From Rhizobium sp. JAB6 (GTDB taxonomy: Bacteria; Pseudomonadota; Alphaproteobacteria; Rhizobiales; Rhizobiaceae): DNA of 64,000 nucleotides. The position numbers and the translations under genes are program-made. The first letter of the stretch is position 1; the number at the start of each line of letters is the position of its first letter. Below are positions 46,458 to 54,910 of the stretch, piece after piece. The stretch is from NCBI RefSeq assembly GCF_003024605.1, contig NZ_PYJQ01000001.1:715001-779000 (forward strand), read 5' to 3'. Below the pieces are notes generated by a model that saw only the letters and a list, made by a program, of their open reading frames with translations, did no database searches and was not told where the DNA came from.

Positions 46458-46486
46458 TTTGACTATATGGAATTATCGGGCTACGT
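46458..46486 (+). promoter_or_regulatory. candidate promoter of the iclR-type gene
   Basis: TTTGAC-N17-CTACGT (46458-46463 and 46481-46486) fits the rhizobial promoter pattern, giving a leader of about 65 nt to the regulator ATG. It overlaps the leftward promoter. Confidence 0.6.
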
Positions 46487-46501
46487 TTTCACAGTGTCAA
46501 G
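46473..46501 (-). promoter_or_regulatory. candidate promoter of the galactose-type operon
   Basis: On the minus strand CTTGAC (46496-46501), a 17-bp spacer and CGATAA (46473-46478) form a promoter with perfect -35. Transcription would start near 46466, so the GTTCCG-N5-CGGAAC operator sits at about +13 to +29, in position to block elongation. Confidence 0.65.
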
Positions 46502-46556
46502 GACAGCGCGGTTCTGCCGGAAATAAATGTCGGAGATAAATGCCAGAGATGAATGA

Positions 46557-47372
46557 ATGAGTGTGGGCCTGGGTTCAGAGGCGGGAAAAAATAAAGCGCA
46601 TCGCGACCGGGAAACCGGGACGCTCGGAAAGCTCGTCTCCCTGCTCGATCTCGTTGCGCTCGCCGATGGGCCGATGCGCTTTACCGATATTCTCTCGCTT
46701 TCGGATCAGCCGCGCGGTACGCTGCACCGGCAATTGTCGCATCTGGTCAACGAAGGGCTTCTGGAGGTCGACCGCGACGGACGCTATCGGATCGGGTTGC
46801 GGCTCTTGGCGCTTGCCTCGCGCAGCTGGGCGCGCAACGAGTTTCGGGCGATTGCCGAGCCGCATCTTCACCGGTTGCAGGAGGTGACGGGTGAAACCGT
46901 GCATCTCGGCGTTCTCCGAGGTGCGGAGGTCATCTATCTCGACAAGGTGGAGGGCCAGCAGTCCGTGCGAATGTATTCGCAGGTCGGCAATGCCTCTCCT
47001 GCCTATTGTACCGGTGTGGGTAAGGCGGCGCTCTCCGCGCTCGACGATGCCGAGCTTGCAAAGAGAATCGCAGGCCTCGAATATCGCCCTTACACCGAGC
47101 ATACCCTTCGCAATGCTTCGGAGTTGCTCTCCGACATCTCGCAGATCAGGGGGCGAGGCTATGCCTTCGATCTCGAAGAGCACGAAAACGGCATCTGCTG
47201 CGTCGCTGCGCCGATCCGCTCCGATGATGGTCACATGCTGGCCGGAGTCTCTGTGACCGGCCCGGCCTATCGCGTCACCCACCAGACGCTGCAGGCATGG
47301 GCGCCATTGGCGGTCGTTGCCGCTGATTCGATCATGATGGATATGCGCAACCGCATGGGTCCCAAACGTTGA
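46557..47372 (+). CDS. IclR-family transcriptional regulator
   Basis: A 271-residue regulator with an N-terminal winged helix-turn-helix (LVSLLDLVALADGPMRFTDILSLSDQPRGTLHRQLSHLVNEGLLEVD, about 24-75) and the IclR effector domain (GETVHLGVLRGAEVIYLDKVEGQQSVRMYSQVG, AYCTGVGKAALSAL, GYAFDLEEHENGICCVAAPI). It is divergent from the sugar catabolic operon and very likely controls it through the palindrome between them. The inducer should be a pathway intermediate. Confidence 0.94.
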   Translation: MSVGLGSEAGKNKAHRDRETGTLGKLVSLLDLVALADGPMRFTDILSLSDQPRGTLHRQLSHLVNEGLLEVDRDGRYRIGLRLLALASRSWARNEFRAIAEPHLHRLQEVTGETVHLGVLRGAEVIYLDKVEGQQSVRMYSQVGNASPAYCTGVGKAALSALDDAELAKRIAGLEYRPYTEHTLRNASELLSDISQIRGRGYAFDLEEHENGICCVAAPIRSDDGHMLAGVSVTGPAYRVTHQTLQAWAPLAVVAADSIMMDMRNRMGPKR

Positions 47373-47686
47373 GCTCACAGACGCAACGACAGTGAGAATT
47401 CCGCGATTTAACGCTGTCGGCGCGGTAGCTTAGCGAAATTGCTCGTTTATCTTGAATTTTACTGTTGAGATATGGCGAAGAACTGCCATTATCTTCATGT
47501 GATTGCTGAAACCATACGGGATTTGGCGGGGCGGTGAGTGGAGACAATAGTAACGGCCGTTGAGGCGATCACGATTTTGAAAAACTTATATTTCGCCGAG
47601 CAGTCGATAGCGGCGCCGGCACGTTAATCGTGAGGAGCAAGAGACGGAAGTTCTGTATTTTGCCCTCTTTTACATAAAGAAAACTG
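47373..47686. other. A/T-rich intergenic region before the luxR-type gene
   Basis: About 310 bases with lower GC than the neighbours and no gene. It should hold the promoter of the luxR-type gene. I see no convincing lux-box dyad and no T-run terminator after the iclR gene. Confidence 0.35.
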
Positions 47687-48427
47687 ATGATGGCGGCATT
47701 GGTACAAGCAGGAATGTCCCCTCGCGACGAGGATTTGATCGAGGAAATTGCCAGGCTCAAGACCCAGTTCGATGTGTTCCGGTTCATGAAGGGGCTCACG
47801 GAGGCTTACCGCTGCCGGGCCTTCATGGTGCTCAATCTCCCGCCGATTACATCCTCCGACTTGCAAAGCAACTCGGTGATCAACAACTGGCCGGCGGAAC
47901 TGTTGTCGATTTATGATCAGGAGAACCTGATGTCGACCAGTCCCGTATTGCAACGTCTGCGCGCCTCCACATTGCCCTTTTTTTATGAGGTGGCGCCCAA
48001 TCCTTATCGCGAAGAGAACAAGTCGCAGCTGGTGGTAGCTTTGTTCGAGCGTTTTCGTATGATGCGTTTCGCCTATTTCCCGACCCATGACGCCTCAGGT
48101 CTTCGCGGCGCGGTCTCGTTGGCTGGCGACCGCGAACACTTTTCACCGCAAGAGATCAAGGATCTTTTCTATATTGCGGTTCACGTCTTCGACCGGCTTG
48201 CCGCAATTCGCAGCCTGGATGTTCGCGTCGTCGACACTCTTACCGACCGGGAGATCGATTGCCTGAATTGGACGGCAGCTGGAAAGACCAGCGCCGAAAT
48301 CGCTGAAATCCTTTCTCTGTCCGAGCATACGGTCAATCATTACCTCAACCGCGCGACCAAGAAGCTCGATACCGTCAACCGCACGCAAGCCGTCGCCAAG
48401 GCTCTGCGCGTCGGGCTGATAAAATAG
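47687..48427 (+). CDS. LuxR-family regulator without neighbouring LuxI
   Basis: A 246-residue protein with an N-terminal autoinducer-binding-like domain (about 20-165) and a C-terminal LuxR helix-turn-helix (LTDREIDCLNWTAAGKTSAEIAEILSLSEHTVNHYLNRATKKLD). No luxI gene is nearby. Aligned with TraR, the ligand-contacting Asp70-Pro71 pair reads Ser-Pro (STSPVL), while the Trp/Tyr pair (NNWPAELLSIY) and the later Gly (LRGAVSLAG) are kept. It may bind an unusual ligand or none. Two adjacent ATG codons can start it. Confidence 0.9.
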   Translation: MMAALVQAGMSPRDEDLIEEIARLKTQFDVFRFMKGLTEAYRCRAFMVLNLPPITSSDLQSNSVINNWPAELLSIYDQENLMSTSPVLQRLRASTLPFFYEVAPNPYREENKSQLVVALFERFRMMRFAYFPTHDASGLRGAVSLAGDREHFSPQEIKDLFYIAVHVFDRLAAIRSLDVRVVDTLTDREIDCLNWTAAGKTSAEIAEILSLSEHTVNHYLNRATKKLDTVNRTQAVAKALRVGLIK

Positions 48428-48532
48428 GGTGGCCGCCGCCCATGTCGCGGTGATGATCGGGATTTGCGCAGCATGTGAATGATTTTTGTGCGCTGCGAAC
48501 AAAATATGATGACGTGCGCAGCACTGATCCAC

Positions 48533-48549
48533 TGCCCGATTGAGGTGCG
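48533..48549 (+). promoter_or_regulatory. NtrC-like enhancer site
   Basis: TGCCCG-N5-GGTGCG matches 9 of 12 positions of the NtrC consensus TGCACC-N5-GGTGCA. It is centred about 84 bp upstream of the start predicted for the adjacent sigma54 promoter, a normal distance for an enhancer-binding protein. Confidence 0.5.
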
Positions 48550-48598
48550 CTGGGTATCACGCACTGAAGAAGCACCGCTTTCAGGATTTTTTGAAAAC

Positions 48599-48614
48599 TG
48601 GCACGCTTCCTGCT
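48599..48614 (+). promoter_or_regulatory. sigma54 (RpoN) promoter
   Basis: TGGCACG-CTTC-CTGCT matches the -24/-12 consensus TGGCACG-N4-TTGCW at all but one conserved position, with the required 10 bp between GG and GC. Transcription should begin near 48625, reading toward the Mrp gene 430 bp away. Confidence 0.75.
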
Positions 48615-48643
48615 TCTAAAAAGATAAAGGTCCAGAGGGGACT

Positions 48644-48751
48644 TTGACAACAGCGCCGATAAAACGTGCGTGGATCGAACGACCGTCGCCGATGCCCTTC
48701 GCCATAGCTTCTCCCGGCGAAGGGGATCGGCGGCGGTTGTTACTTATTTAA
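48644..48751 (+). CDS. possible 35-residue peptide downstream of the sigma54 promoter
   Basis: A TTG-initiated ORF (Met-Thr-Thr-Ala-Pro-Ile-Lys-Arg...) with GAGGGG only 3 nt upstream and a TAA at 48749. It spans the long hairpin 48683-48736. Basic composition and no recognisable family. Start spacing is poor, so a non-coding transcript is at least as likely. Confidence 0.25.
   Translation: MTTAPIKRAWIERPSPMPFAIASPGEGDRRRLLLI
48683..48736 (+). ncRNA. long hairpin, candidate small RNA structure
   Basis: CCGTCGCCGAT-GC-CCTTCGCC pairs with GGCGAAGG-GG-ATCGGCGGCGG, giving 19 pairs with one GU wobble, a 2x2 internal loop and a 12-nt apical loop. TTGTTACTTATTTAA follows. With the sigma54 promoter at 48599 it would end a transcript of about 120-130 nt. 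A palindromic intergenic repeat is the alternative. Confidence 0.4.
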
Positions 48752-49053
48752 CACGCTCTATAGGGTTCCCCACCTTCAAGCCGATTTTCGCGTTATCGCC
48801 CTATATATTTCACATGAGGGTGCTTTATGTCGGCCCGCGATCATGTCTTCCCGAATTGGGAGAGCGTTGCGGCTGGTAAGGGTTATTTCCCATGGACCCG
48901 GCGGACCTGCCGGCCGCAACGAAGACGTTTTTATCGACGGCGTCCCGAATTTCGTTTGGCGAAGCCACGCCTCTCCACTATCTAAACCAGAATGATTTCG
49001 GAAGTTGCTCGCCGATGCCGCGCTGCCGAAAACGATTCTGTAGTGAGGATGAA
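48752..49053. other. leader region before the Mrp gene
   Basis: About 300 bases with no convincing gene. An in-frame extension of the Mrp ORF crosses part of it but has non-protein-like composition. It probably holds the Mrp promoter or a long 5' leader. AGGATGAA precedes the ATG. Confidence 0.35.
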
Positions 49054-50208
49054 ATGGCAGACATCACCAAGGAACAGGTGCTGGAAACGTTGAAGACGGT
49101 TCGCGGCCCCGACCTGGAGCACAATATCGTCGAGCTCGGCATGGTTTCGGATGTCTTCATTTCCGATGGCAAGGTCTATTTCTCCATTACCGTTCCCGCC
49201 GAGCGTGCCAAGGAGCTGGAGCCGCTGCGGCTTGCGGCCGAGCGTGTCATCAAGGAAATGCCCGGCGTTAAAGGCGCTCTGGTCGCGCTGACCGCCGACA
49301 AGAAGGCTGGCGCTGCGGCACCCCGGCCGGCCGCGGCACAATCAGCTCCGCGCGGCCACGAACACCCCCATACACACACGCCGCAACAGCCGCCGCGCGC
49401 AGCGAAAATCGGCGTTCCGGGGGTCAAAGCCATCATCGCGGTCGCGTCGGGTAAGGGCGGCGTCGGCAAATCGACGACAGCGGTCAATCTGGCTCTCGGC
49501 CTGCTGGCCAACGGCCTGCGCGTCGGTATTCTGGATGCCGATATCTACGGTCCTTCGATGCCGCGCCTCTTGAAGATTTCCGGACGCCCGACCCAGATCG
49601 ATGGCCGCATCATCAACCCCATGGAGAATTATGGCCTCAAGGTCATGTCGATGGGCTTCCTCGTCGAGGAGGAAACCGCGATGATCTGGCGCGGGCCTAT
49701 GGTACAATCGGCCCTGCTGCAGATGCTGCGCGAGGTCGCCTGGGGCGAGCTGGACGTGCTTGTTGTCGATATGCCGCCCGGCACCGGCGACGTGCAACTC
49801 ACCATGGCGCAGCAGGTGCCGCTTGCCGGTGCCGTCATCGTTTCGACGCCGCAGGATCTGGCGCTCATCGATGCGCGCAAGGGCCTGAACATGTTCCGCA
49901 AGGTCGAGGTTCCCGTCCTGGGCATCGTCGAGAATATGAGCTACTTCATCGCCCCCGATACCGGCGCGCGCTATGATATCTTCGGCCATGGCGGCGCCCG
50001 CAGGGAGGCAGAGCGCATCGGCATGCCTTTCCTGGGCGAAGTGCCGCTCACCATGGGCATTCGCGAGACCTCGGATGCCGGAACACCGCTGGTCGCAGCC
50101 GAACCGAATGGGGTGGTTGCGAATATCTACCGCGAGATCGCGGCCAATGTCTGGAAGCAGGTTGCGGATACGCCGCAACGCGCAGCGCCATCGATCGTAT
50201 TTGAATAA
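49054..50208 (+). CDS. mrp: Mrp/ApbC-family P-loop ATPase
   Basis: A 384-residue MinD/Mrp-type ATPase of iron-sulfur cluster handling. The N-terminal MIP18/DUF59-like domain (VLETLKTVRGPDLEHNIVELGMVSDVFI) is followed by a His/Pro-rich linker (HEHPHTHTPQQPPR). The ATPase has deviant Walker A VASGKGGVGKSTTAVNLA at about residue 132, Walker B VVDMPPGTGD and VENMSYFIAPDTG. The C-terminal CxxC that binds the bridging cluster in E. coli Mrp and ApbC is replaced (APDT), and the protein has no cysteine at all. Confidence 0.93.
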   Translation: MADITKEQVLETLKTVRGPDLEHNIVELGMVSDVFISDGKVYFSITVPAERAKELEPLRLAAERVIKEMPGVKGALVALTADKKAGAAAPRPAAAQSAPRGHEHPHTHTPQQPPRAAKIGVPGVKAIIAVASGKGGVGKSTTAVNLALGLLANGLRVGILDADIYGPSMPRLLKISGRPTQIDGRIINPMENYGLKVMSMGFLVEEETAMIWRGPMVQSALLQMLREVAWGELDVLVVDMPPGTGDVQLTMAQQVPLAGAVIVSTPQDLALIDARKGLNMFRKVEVPVLGIVENMSYFIAPDTGARYDIFGHGGARREAERIGMPFLGEVPLTMGIRETSDAGTPLVAAEPNGVVANIYREIAANVWKQVADTPQRAAPSIVFE

Positions 50209-50342
50209 TTCACTGACCGGCCTTCTTTCATATAGTGACGGATTGTCTTGTCGGCGCCCTGTGCTATGACTTCGCAGATCGGCCAAACTGGTGTGAAGCG
50301 CGCGATGTAGAGGTTGTGACTTGATTCTTTGCGAGCTTTGCT
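50209..50342. other. intergenic spacer between mrp and the corA promoter
   Basis: About 130 bases after the mrp stop with no gene and no clear terminator hairpin. Confidence 0.3.
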
Positions 50343-50348
50343 GCATAT
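50320..50348 (+). promoter_or_regulatory. candidate corA promoter
   Basis: CTTGAT-N17-GCATAT fits the rhizobial promoter pattern with correct spacing. It implies a leader of about 255 nt before the corA start. Confidence 0.45.
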
Positions 50349-50486
50349 GCGCCGCCTGCGTGGAACTGGTCGGTCGTTTCCGATGACCAATCTCCGCCAA
50401 ATGGTGGTTTTATTCTGCCATCCAGGCGTTTTCGCCGGGACGGGCGACGGATTGGTACAGCAGCGCAATGGAACATGAACACGGAT

Positions 50487-50534
50487 TCCCGGCCGGACGG
50501 GCGGGATACGACCGGGGTTTTATGAGCTTTTTTT
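50487..50534 (+). promoter_or_regulatory. corA leader with alternative hairpins and T7 run
   Basis: Two mutually exclusive pairings share TCCCGG (50487-50492): TCCCG with CGGGA (50502-50506), or CCCGG with CCGGG (50512-50516). The second is followed by GTTTTATGAGC and T7. The arrangement resembles a weak terminator/antiterminator switch. The stems are only 5 bp, so this is tentative. Confidence 0.3.
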
Positions 50535-50613
50535 GTCGGTCATTGGTGAGATCGCGGCGGGTGCGGGCAGCGCGCCCTGACGCCGCCTGCATCCGTGCCG
50601 CAGGAGCGCGCAG

Positions 50614-51591
50614 TTGATAACTGCCTATTGCTCAGGTTCGAAGCCGCTCGAGCTTCCCGATCTCTCGGCGATCGATCGGCTGCCTGACGATGCCGTGTGG
50701 ATCGACATGGTCGATCCGTCGCGCGAGGAGGAAGCCAATATCGAGCGCCTGCTTGGGCTCGAGGTGCCGACGCGTGAGGACATGAAGGATATAGAGCCTT
50801 CCAGCCGGCTGTATATCGAGGAGGGCTCGGTCTTTTTGACGGCCTCGCTCCTGTGCAAGGCTGATACCAGCCTGCCCATGTTGACCGATGTGGCCTTTAT
50901 CCTGGCGGGACATCGGTTGATCACCATCCGTTATGCCCAGCCGAAATCCTTCGCTCTCTTCATTGCAGCGCTGCAGCGCATCCCGCACGAGCGGCGCACC
51001 GGCATCGCACTCCTGACGAAGCTGCTCGAAACGATCGTCGATCGTACCGCCGAGGTGCTTGAACAGACGGTAGCCGGTGTCGATATATTGTCGGTGCATG
51101 TATTTGGCGATCGCGTGAAGAAGGTCCGTCGGCCAGGGAACTATCTGGAAGAAAAGCTCAAGGACATAGCGCGCTATCACCGGACGCTCAGCAAGATACG
51201 TGACAGTCTGAGTTCGCTGTCGCGGCTGCTGACTTTCCTTCAGGCTGTCCCCGCCATGCAGCAGGACCACGAAGCAAGGGACCTCTGCCGCAATGTTTCA
51301 AGGGATGTTCAATCTCTTTCCGAGCATGCGTCCTTCGTCGCGGGCAATATCACCTTCCTGCTCGACGCATCGCTGGGGCTTATCAACATCGAGCAGAACG
51401 CCATCATCAAGATCTTCTCGATCGCTTCCGTGGTGTTCCTGCCTCCGACGCTTGTCGCCTCCGTCTATGGCATGAATTTCGAGCATATGCCCGAACTGCA
51501 TTTTGCCTTCGGCTACCCTGCATCGCTGTTGTTGATGGTGGTTTCCGCCGTCGTTCCGTTTTTCTTTTTTCGCTGGAAAGGCTGGCTCTGA
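50614..51591 (+). CDS. corA: CorA-family magnesium/cobalt transporter
   Basis: A 325-residue pentameric divalent-cation channel. The long cytoplasmic N-terminal domain ends in coiled-coil helices (VDRTAEVLEQTVAGVDIL, YHRTLSKIRDSLSSLSRLL). Two C-terminal membrane helices surround the signature Y-G-M-N (SVYGMNFEHMPEL, about residue 284). It uses a TTG start with AGGAG 7 nt upstream; a hairpin CCTGC-N9-GCAGG overlaps this site. Kup follows 17 bp later, so the two cation-uptake genes form an operon. Confidence 0.93.
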   Translation: MITAYCSGSKPLELPDLSAIDRLPDDAVWIDMVDPSREEEANIERLLGLEVPTREDMKDIEPSSRLYIEEGSVFLTASLLCKADTSLPMLTDVAFILAGHRLITIRYAQPKSFALFIAALQRIPHERRTGIALLTKLLETIVDRTAEVLEQTVAGVDILSVHVFGDRVKKVRRPGNYLEEKLKDIARYHRTLSKIRDSLSSLSRLLTFLQAVPAMQQDHEARDLCRNVSRDVQSLSEHASFVAGNITFLLDASLGLINIEQNAIIKIFSIASVVFLPPTLVASVYGMNFEHMPELHFAFGYPASLLLMVVSAVVPFFFFRWKGWL

Positions 51592-51608
51592 GAGTCTAGT
51601 GATCCTGA

Positions 51609-53510
51609 ATGTCTAATGAAACCCATCATTCTCCCGACGGGAAAATGGACGCTCGCAAGCTCGCATACCTCGCCCTCGGCTCGGTCGGCGTTGTTTATGG
51701 CGATATCGGCACCAGCCCGCTTTACGCCTTTCGCGAAGCATTGAAGCCGGTGGCCGCTGACGGTCTGACGCGCGGCGAAGTCATCAGCGTCGTCTCGCTG
51801 ATGTTCTGGACGCTGACGATCATCGTCACGATCAAATATGTCCTTTTTCTGCTCCGCGCGGACAATGACGGCGAAGGCGGCACGCTCTCGCTGCTGGCGC
51901 TATTGATGAAGACCGCGAACGGCCATACCGCCATCCTGATGCTGCTAGGATTGCTGGGGGCCGCACTCTTCCTCGGCGACGCGATGATCACGCCGGCGCT
52001 TTCGGTCCTTTCGGCGGTCGAGGGTCTGAAGCTCGTGACGCCGCAATTGTCGGATTACATCGTGCCGATCTCGGTGGCGATTCTCGCATTGCTTTTTGCG
52101 ATCCAGTCGCATGGTACCGGTGCCGTCGCCCGCTTCTTCGGCCCGATCACGGCGTTGTGGTTCATCGTCATGGGTCTTGCCGGCATCATGCACATTTCCG
52201 ATGACTACAGCATTCTGGCGGCTCTCAATCCCTGGTATGCGGTGAGCTTTCTGATGCGCGAGGGCTTCCTCGGCGTCGTCGTTCTCGGTGCCGTGTTCCT
52301 GACGGTGACGGGCGCGGAAGCGCTCTATGCCGACCTTGGCCATTTCGGCCGCCGCCCGATCCAGTGGGCCTGGTTCGTGCTGGTGTTTCCGTCGCTTACC
52401 TTGAATTACTTCGGTCAAGGCGCGCTGGTGCTGCGCGATCCCATGGCCATGTCGGACCCGTTCTTCCTGATGTATCCCCACTGGGCGATCCTGCCGGTGG
52501 TCATTCTTGCCACGATGGCGACGATCATTGCCAGCCAGGCCGTCATCACTGGTGCTTTCTCGCTGACGCGCCAGGCGATCCATCTCGGCTTCCTGCCGCG
52601 CATGGAAATCCTCTTCACCTCCGAGACCAATACCGGGCAGATTTTCCTGCCGTCGGTCAATACCGTCCTGTTCTTCGGCGTCATCTTCCTGGTGCTGGCC
52701 TTCAAGACCTCGGATGCGCTCGCGACGGCCTATGGTATCTCGGTGACCGGCGCGATGGTCGTTACCTCGATCATGGCCTTTGAATTCGTCCGCGTCCGCT
52801 GGAACTGGACGCTGCCGATGGCGGTTGCCGTGCTCACGCCGCTCCTGCTGCTGGAATTCGTCTTCCTCGGCGCCAACCTCCTGAAGATCCACGATGGCGG
52901 CTATGTGCCAGTGATGATCGCGACGGCCTTCACCGTCATCATGTGGACCTGGCGCCGCGGCACCGCGATCCTTATGGAAAAGACACGCCATACCGATATC
53001 CCGCTGTCGTCCTTCGTCAGCTCGATCGAGCGCAAGAGCGATCACTCGCCAGCGCATGTGCCCGGTACCGCGATCTTCCTGACGAGCGATCCGGAATCCG
53101 CGCCCGCCGCACTGCTGCACAATCTGAAGCATAATCACGTCCTGCACGACAAGAACGTCATCCTGACGATCCGCACCATCAACAAGCCGCGCGTCGCTCA
53201 GGAGGATCGTTATACGGTCGAGAAGGTTTCGGACCGCTTCTCGCGCGTTGAGCTCCGCTTCGGCTTCATGGAATCGCAGAATGTCTCGCAGGCGCTCGCG
53301 ACCTTGCGCAAGACCGGCCTGAAGTTCGACATCATGTCGACCTCCTTCTATCTCGGCCGCCGCAAGCTCGTGCCGGATGCGAAGTCGGGCATGCCGCATT
53401 GGCAGGACCGGCTCTATATCGCCCTCGCCAACGCCGCGACCGACCCCTCGGACTATTTCCGTCTGCCGGCAAACCGCGTGGTGGAACTAGGTTCCCACGT
53501 CATCATCTGA
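51609..53510 (+). CDS. kup: potassium uptake protein Kup
   Basis: A KUP/HAK-family K+/H+ symporter of 633 residues with 12 membrane helices in the first 450 residues and a cytoplasmic C-terminal domain. Signature sequences are [52 protein letters not shown] and [16 protein letters not shown]. It probably shares a transcript with corA upstream and ends at a terminator. Confidence 0.97.
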   Translation: MSNETHHSPDGKMDARKLAYLALGSVGVVYGDIGTSPLYAFREALKPVAADGLTRGEVISVVSLMFWTLTIIVTIKYVLFLLRADNDGEGGTLSLLALLMKTANGHTAILMLLGLLGAALFLGDAMITPALSVLSAVEGLKLVTPQLSDYIVPISVAILALLFAIQSHGTGAVARFFGPITALWFIVMGLAGIMHISDDYSILAALNPWYAVSFLMREGFLGVVVLGAVFLTVTGAEALYADLGHFGRRPIQWAWFVLVFPSLTLNYFGQGALVLRDPMAMSDPFFLMYPHWAILPVVILATMATIIASQAVITGAFSLTRQAIHLGFLPRMEILFTSETNTGQIFLPSVNTVLFFGVIFLVLAFKTSDALATAYGISVTGAMVVTSIMAFEFVRVRWNWTLPMAVAVLTPLLLLEFVFLGANLLKIHDGGYVPVMIATAFTVIMWTWRRGTAILMEKTRHTDIPLSSFVSSIERKSDHSPAHVPGTAIFLTSDPESAPAALLHNLKHNHVLHDKNVILTIRTINKPRVAQEDRYTVEKVSDRFSRVELRFGFMESQNVSQALATLRKTGLKFDIMSTSFYLGRRKLVPDAKSGMPHWQDRLYIALANAATDPSDYFRLPANRVVELGSHVII

Positions 53511-53535
53511 CGCGGATATTTTCAGCTGTTTGCTC

Positions 53536-53569
53536 AAAGGGCCCTGTGGATGTCCGCCGCGCCCTTTTT
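53536..53569 (+). terminator. corA-kup terminator
   Basis: AAAGGGC-N18-GCCCTTT with T5, about 25 bp after the kup stop. The loop is large but the T run is good. Confidence 0.65.
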
Positions 53570-53679
53570 GTGTTTTCGGTTCACCGCCCGCATCATCATA
53601 GAATTGCCCGAATTAACCATCCATCAAGGTTAATGGGAGATTATTCCGGCTCCTGGTTTCGAGTGCCGTTTGGAGTCCG

Positions 53680-54861
53680 GTGTTGTCTCGCTCGCGTTAT
53701 GTCAGCCGCAAGTCGCGGTTCCTGCCACAAAATTGGACCTCTCCAGCCGTCTTCGGGCTTTGCGCCTGGCTTATTTTTCCGTCGACAGCAGCCTATGGCG
53801 ATCTTGCCGGCCTGCTTGCGGGGATCGACCGGGAGGGCGCTAACTGGCGCATGGTGATGACGGACTCGCCAGCCGGCTCCACCCATCAGGCAGAGCTGGC
53901 CTTTGGCGATGCCAAGGCGTCCGCTGCCATTGGGGACGGCGGTCTGGTGTTGCCGGATGGACGCCGCGTCGCGTTCCAGTCCGAAGGCAAGGGCAGCGAT
54001 CCCCGGCCGGATGAGGATCGTGTCAATAGGCAGAACAAGAAGGGCAGGGTGGTGGCCGTCACACCCATGCAGCCGCCGAAGGATTTTTCTGCAGGTTCGG
54101 TGCTGCAGCGCCAAAGCATGCTGCTTCGGCCGGAATCGGCAACCGGCGAGCGCACGGCATTCCTGAAGCCGCAGCTTGGTGGCAAGGAAATCCAGATTGC
54201 CACCGCCTTTTACAGGAAAGAGCCGCCGAAGCCGGACGAGAGCGTACCGGCCTATATCGCCAATCTGGTCACCAATCAGAATGCCGATGTGCTGGCCGCC
54301 GCTTATGCTTCGCCGGCGCCGGATTATGCCCGCGTCTCGCCCTTCGATTCCATTCTGGCAAAGGACCAGGACGGGGAGGGACGTTTCGTGCCGCAGATCG
54401 GACCTAAGGATCATGCCTGGGCAGCGAATGTCCTGCCGCCTTCGGTCTTCTCGCCGGATGAACAGCAGTGCCTTGCCACTGGCATCTATTTCGAGGCGCG
54501 CGGCGAGTCCGTCAAAGGGCAGGCCGCCGTCGCCCAGGTCATTCTCAACCGGGTCCGCAATCCCGCCTATCCGAAGACCATCTGCGGCGTCGTCTACCAG
54601 AACGAAGACTGGCACAATGCCTGCCAGTTCTCCTTTGCCTGCGACAACGTCAAGGAGCGCGTCAATTCGCCCGAGCACTGGCGCATCGCCCGCCAGGTCG
54701 CCATGGCCGTCACCGCCGGCAAGATATGGCTGCCGGAAGTCGGCTCCGCCACGCATTATCACGCTGTCTATGTCCGGCCGAAATGGGCCGCTGATATGGT
54801 GAAGGTCGGCCGCATCGGCATGCATATCTTCTACCGGACCTATGGCGGCGGCTGGAGCTGA
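53680..54861 (+). CDS. SleB/CwlJ-type cell wall hydrolase
   Basis: A 393-residue exported or membrane-anchored hydrolase. The N-terminal hydrophobic segment (SPAVFGLCAWLIFPSTAAYG) is a signal peptide or anchor. A variable region follows to about residue 250. The SleB/hydrolase_2 domain follows (LATGIYFEARGESVKGQAAVAQVILNRVRNPAYPKTICGVVYQ, with catalytic Glu in FEARGE, and CQFSFACD). It should cleave peptidoglycan glycan strands in the periplasm. The start is a GTG with GGAG 4 nt upstream. Confidence 0.88.
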   Translation: MLSRSRYVSRKSRFLPQNWTSPAVFGLCAWLIFPSTAAYGDLAGLLAGIDREGANWRMVMTDSPAGSTHQAELAFGDAKASAAIGDGGLVLPDGRRVAFQSEGKGSDPRPDEDRVNRQNKKGRVVAVTPMQPPKDFSAGSVLQRQSMLLRPESATGERTAFLKPQLGGKEIQIATAFYRKEPPKPDESVPAYIANLVTNQNADVLAAAYASPAPDYARVSPFDSILAKDQDGEGRFVPQIGPKDHAWAANVLPPSVFSPDEQQCLATGIYFEARGESVKGQAAVAQVILNRVRNPAYPKTICGVVYQNEDWHNACQFSFACDNVKERVNSPEHWRIARQVAMAVTAGKIWLPEVGSATHYHAVYVRPKWAADMVKVGRIGMHIFYRTYGGGWS

Positions 54862-54879
54862 GGTCGTTGGCTTCACGCC

Positions 54880-54910
54880 CCGACGGCCCGAGAACGGCGG
54901 CATCCGTCGG
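54880..54910. terminator. hairpin downstream of the cell wall hydrolase gene
   Basis: CCGACGG-N17-CCGTCGG, a 7-bp stem about 20 bp after the stop. It is followed by CAAAAAAG rather than T, so it is a weak terminator candidate. The rest of the interval up to the atp promoter shows nothing else. Confidence 0.35.

Noticed and set aside
48670..48879. 69-codon ORF after the sigma54 promoter
   Set aside because: No ribosome binding site and atypical composition; it crosses the hairpin and is less credible than an RNA product.
48892..49053. N-terminal extension of Mrp by 54 codons
   Set aside because: Composition is not protein-like, while AGGATGAA precedes the ATG at 49054 where homology to the DUF59-like domain begins.
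51945..53399. Charged 484-codon frame antisense to kup
   Set aside because: Arg/Asp/His-rich composition typical of reverse frames of GC-rich membrane proteins.
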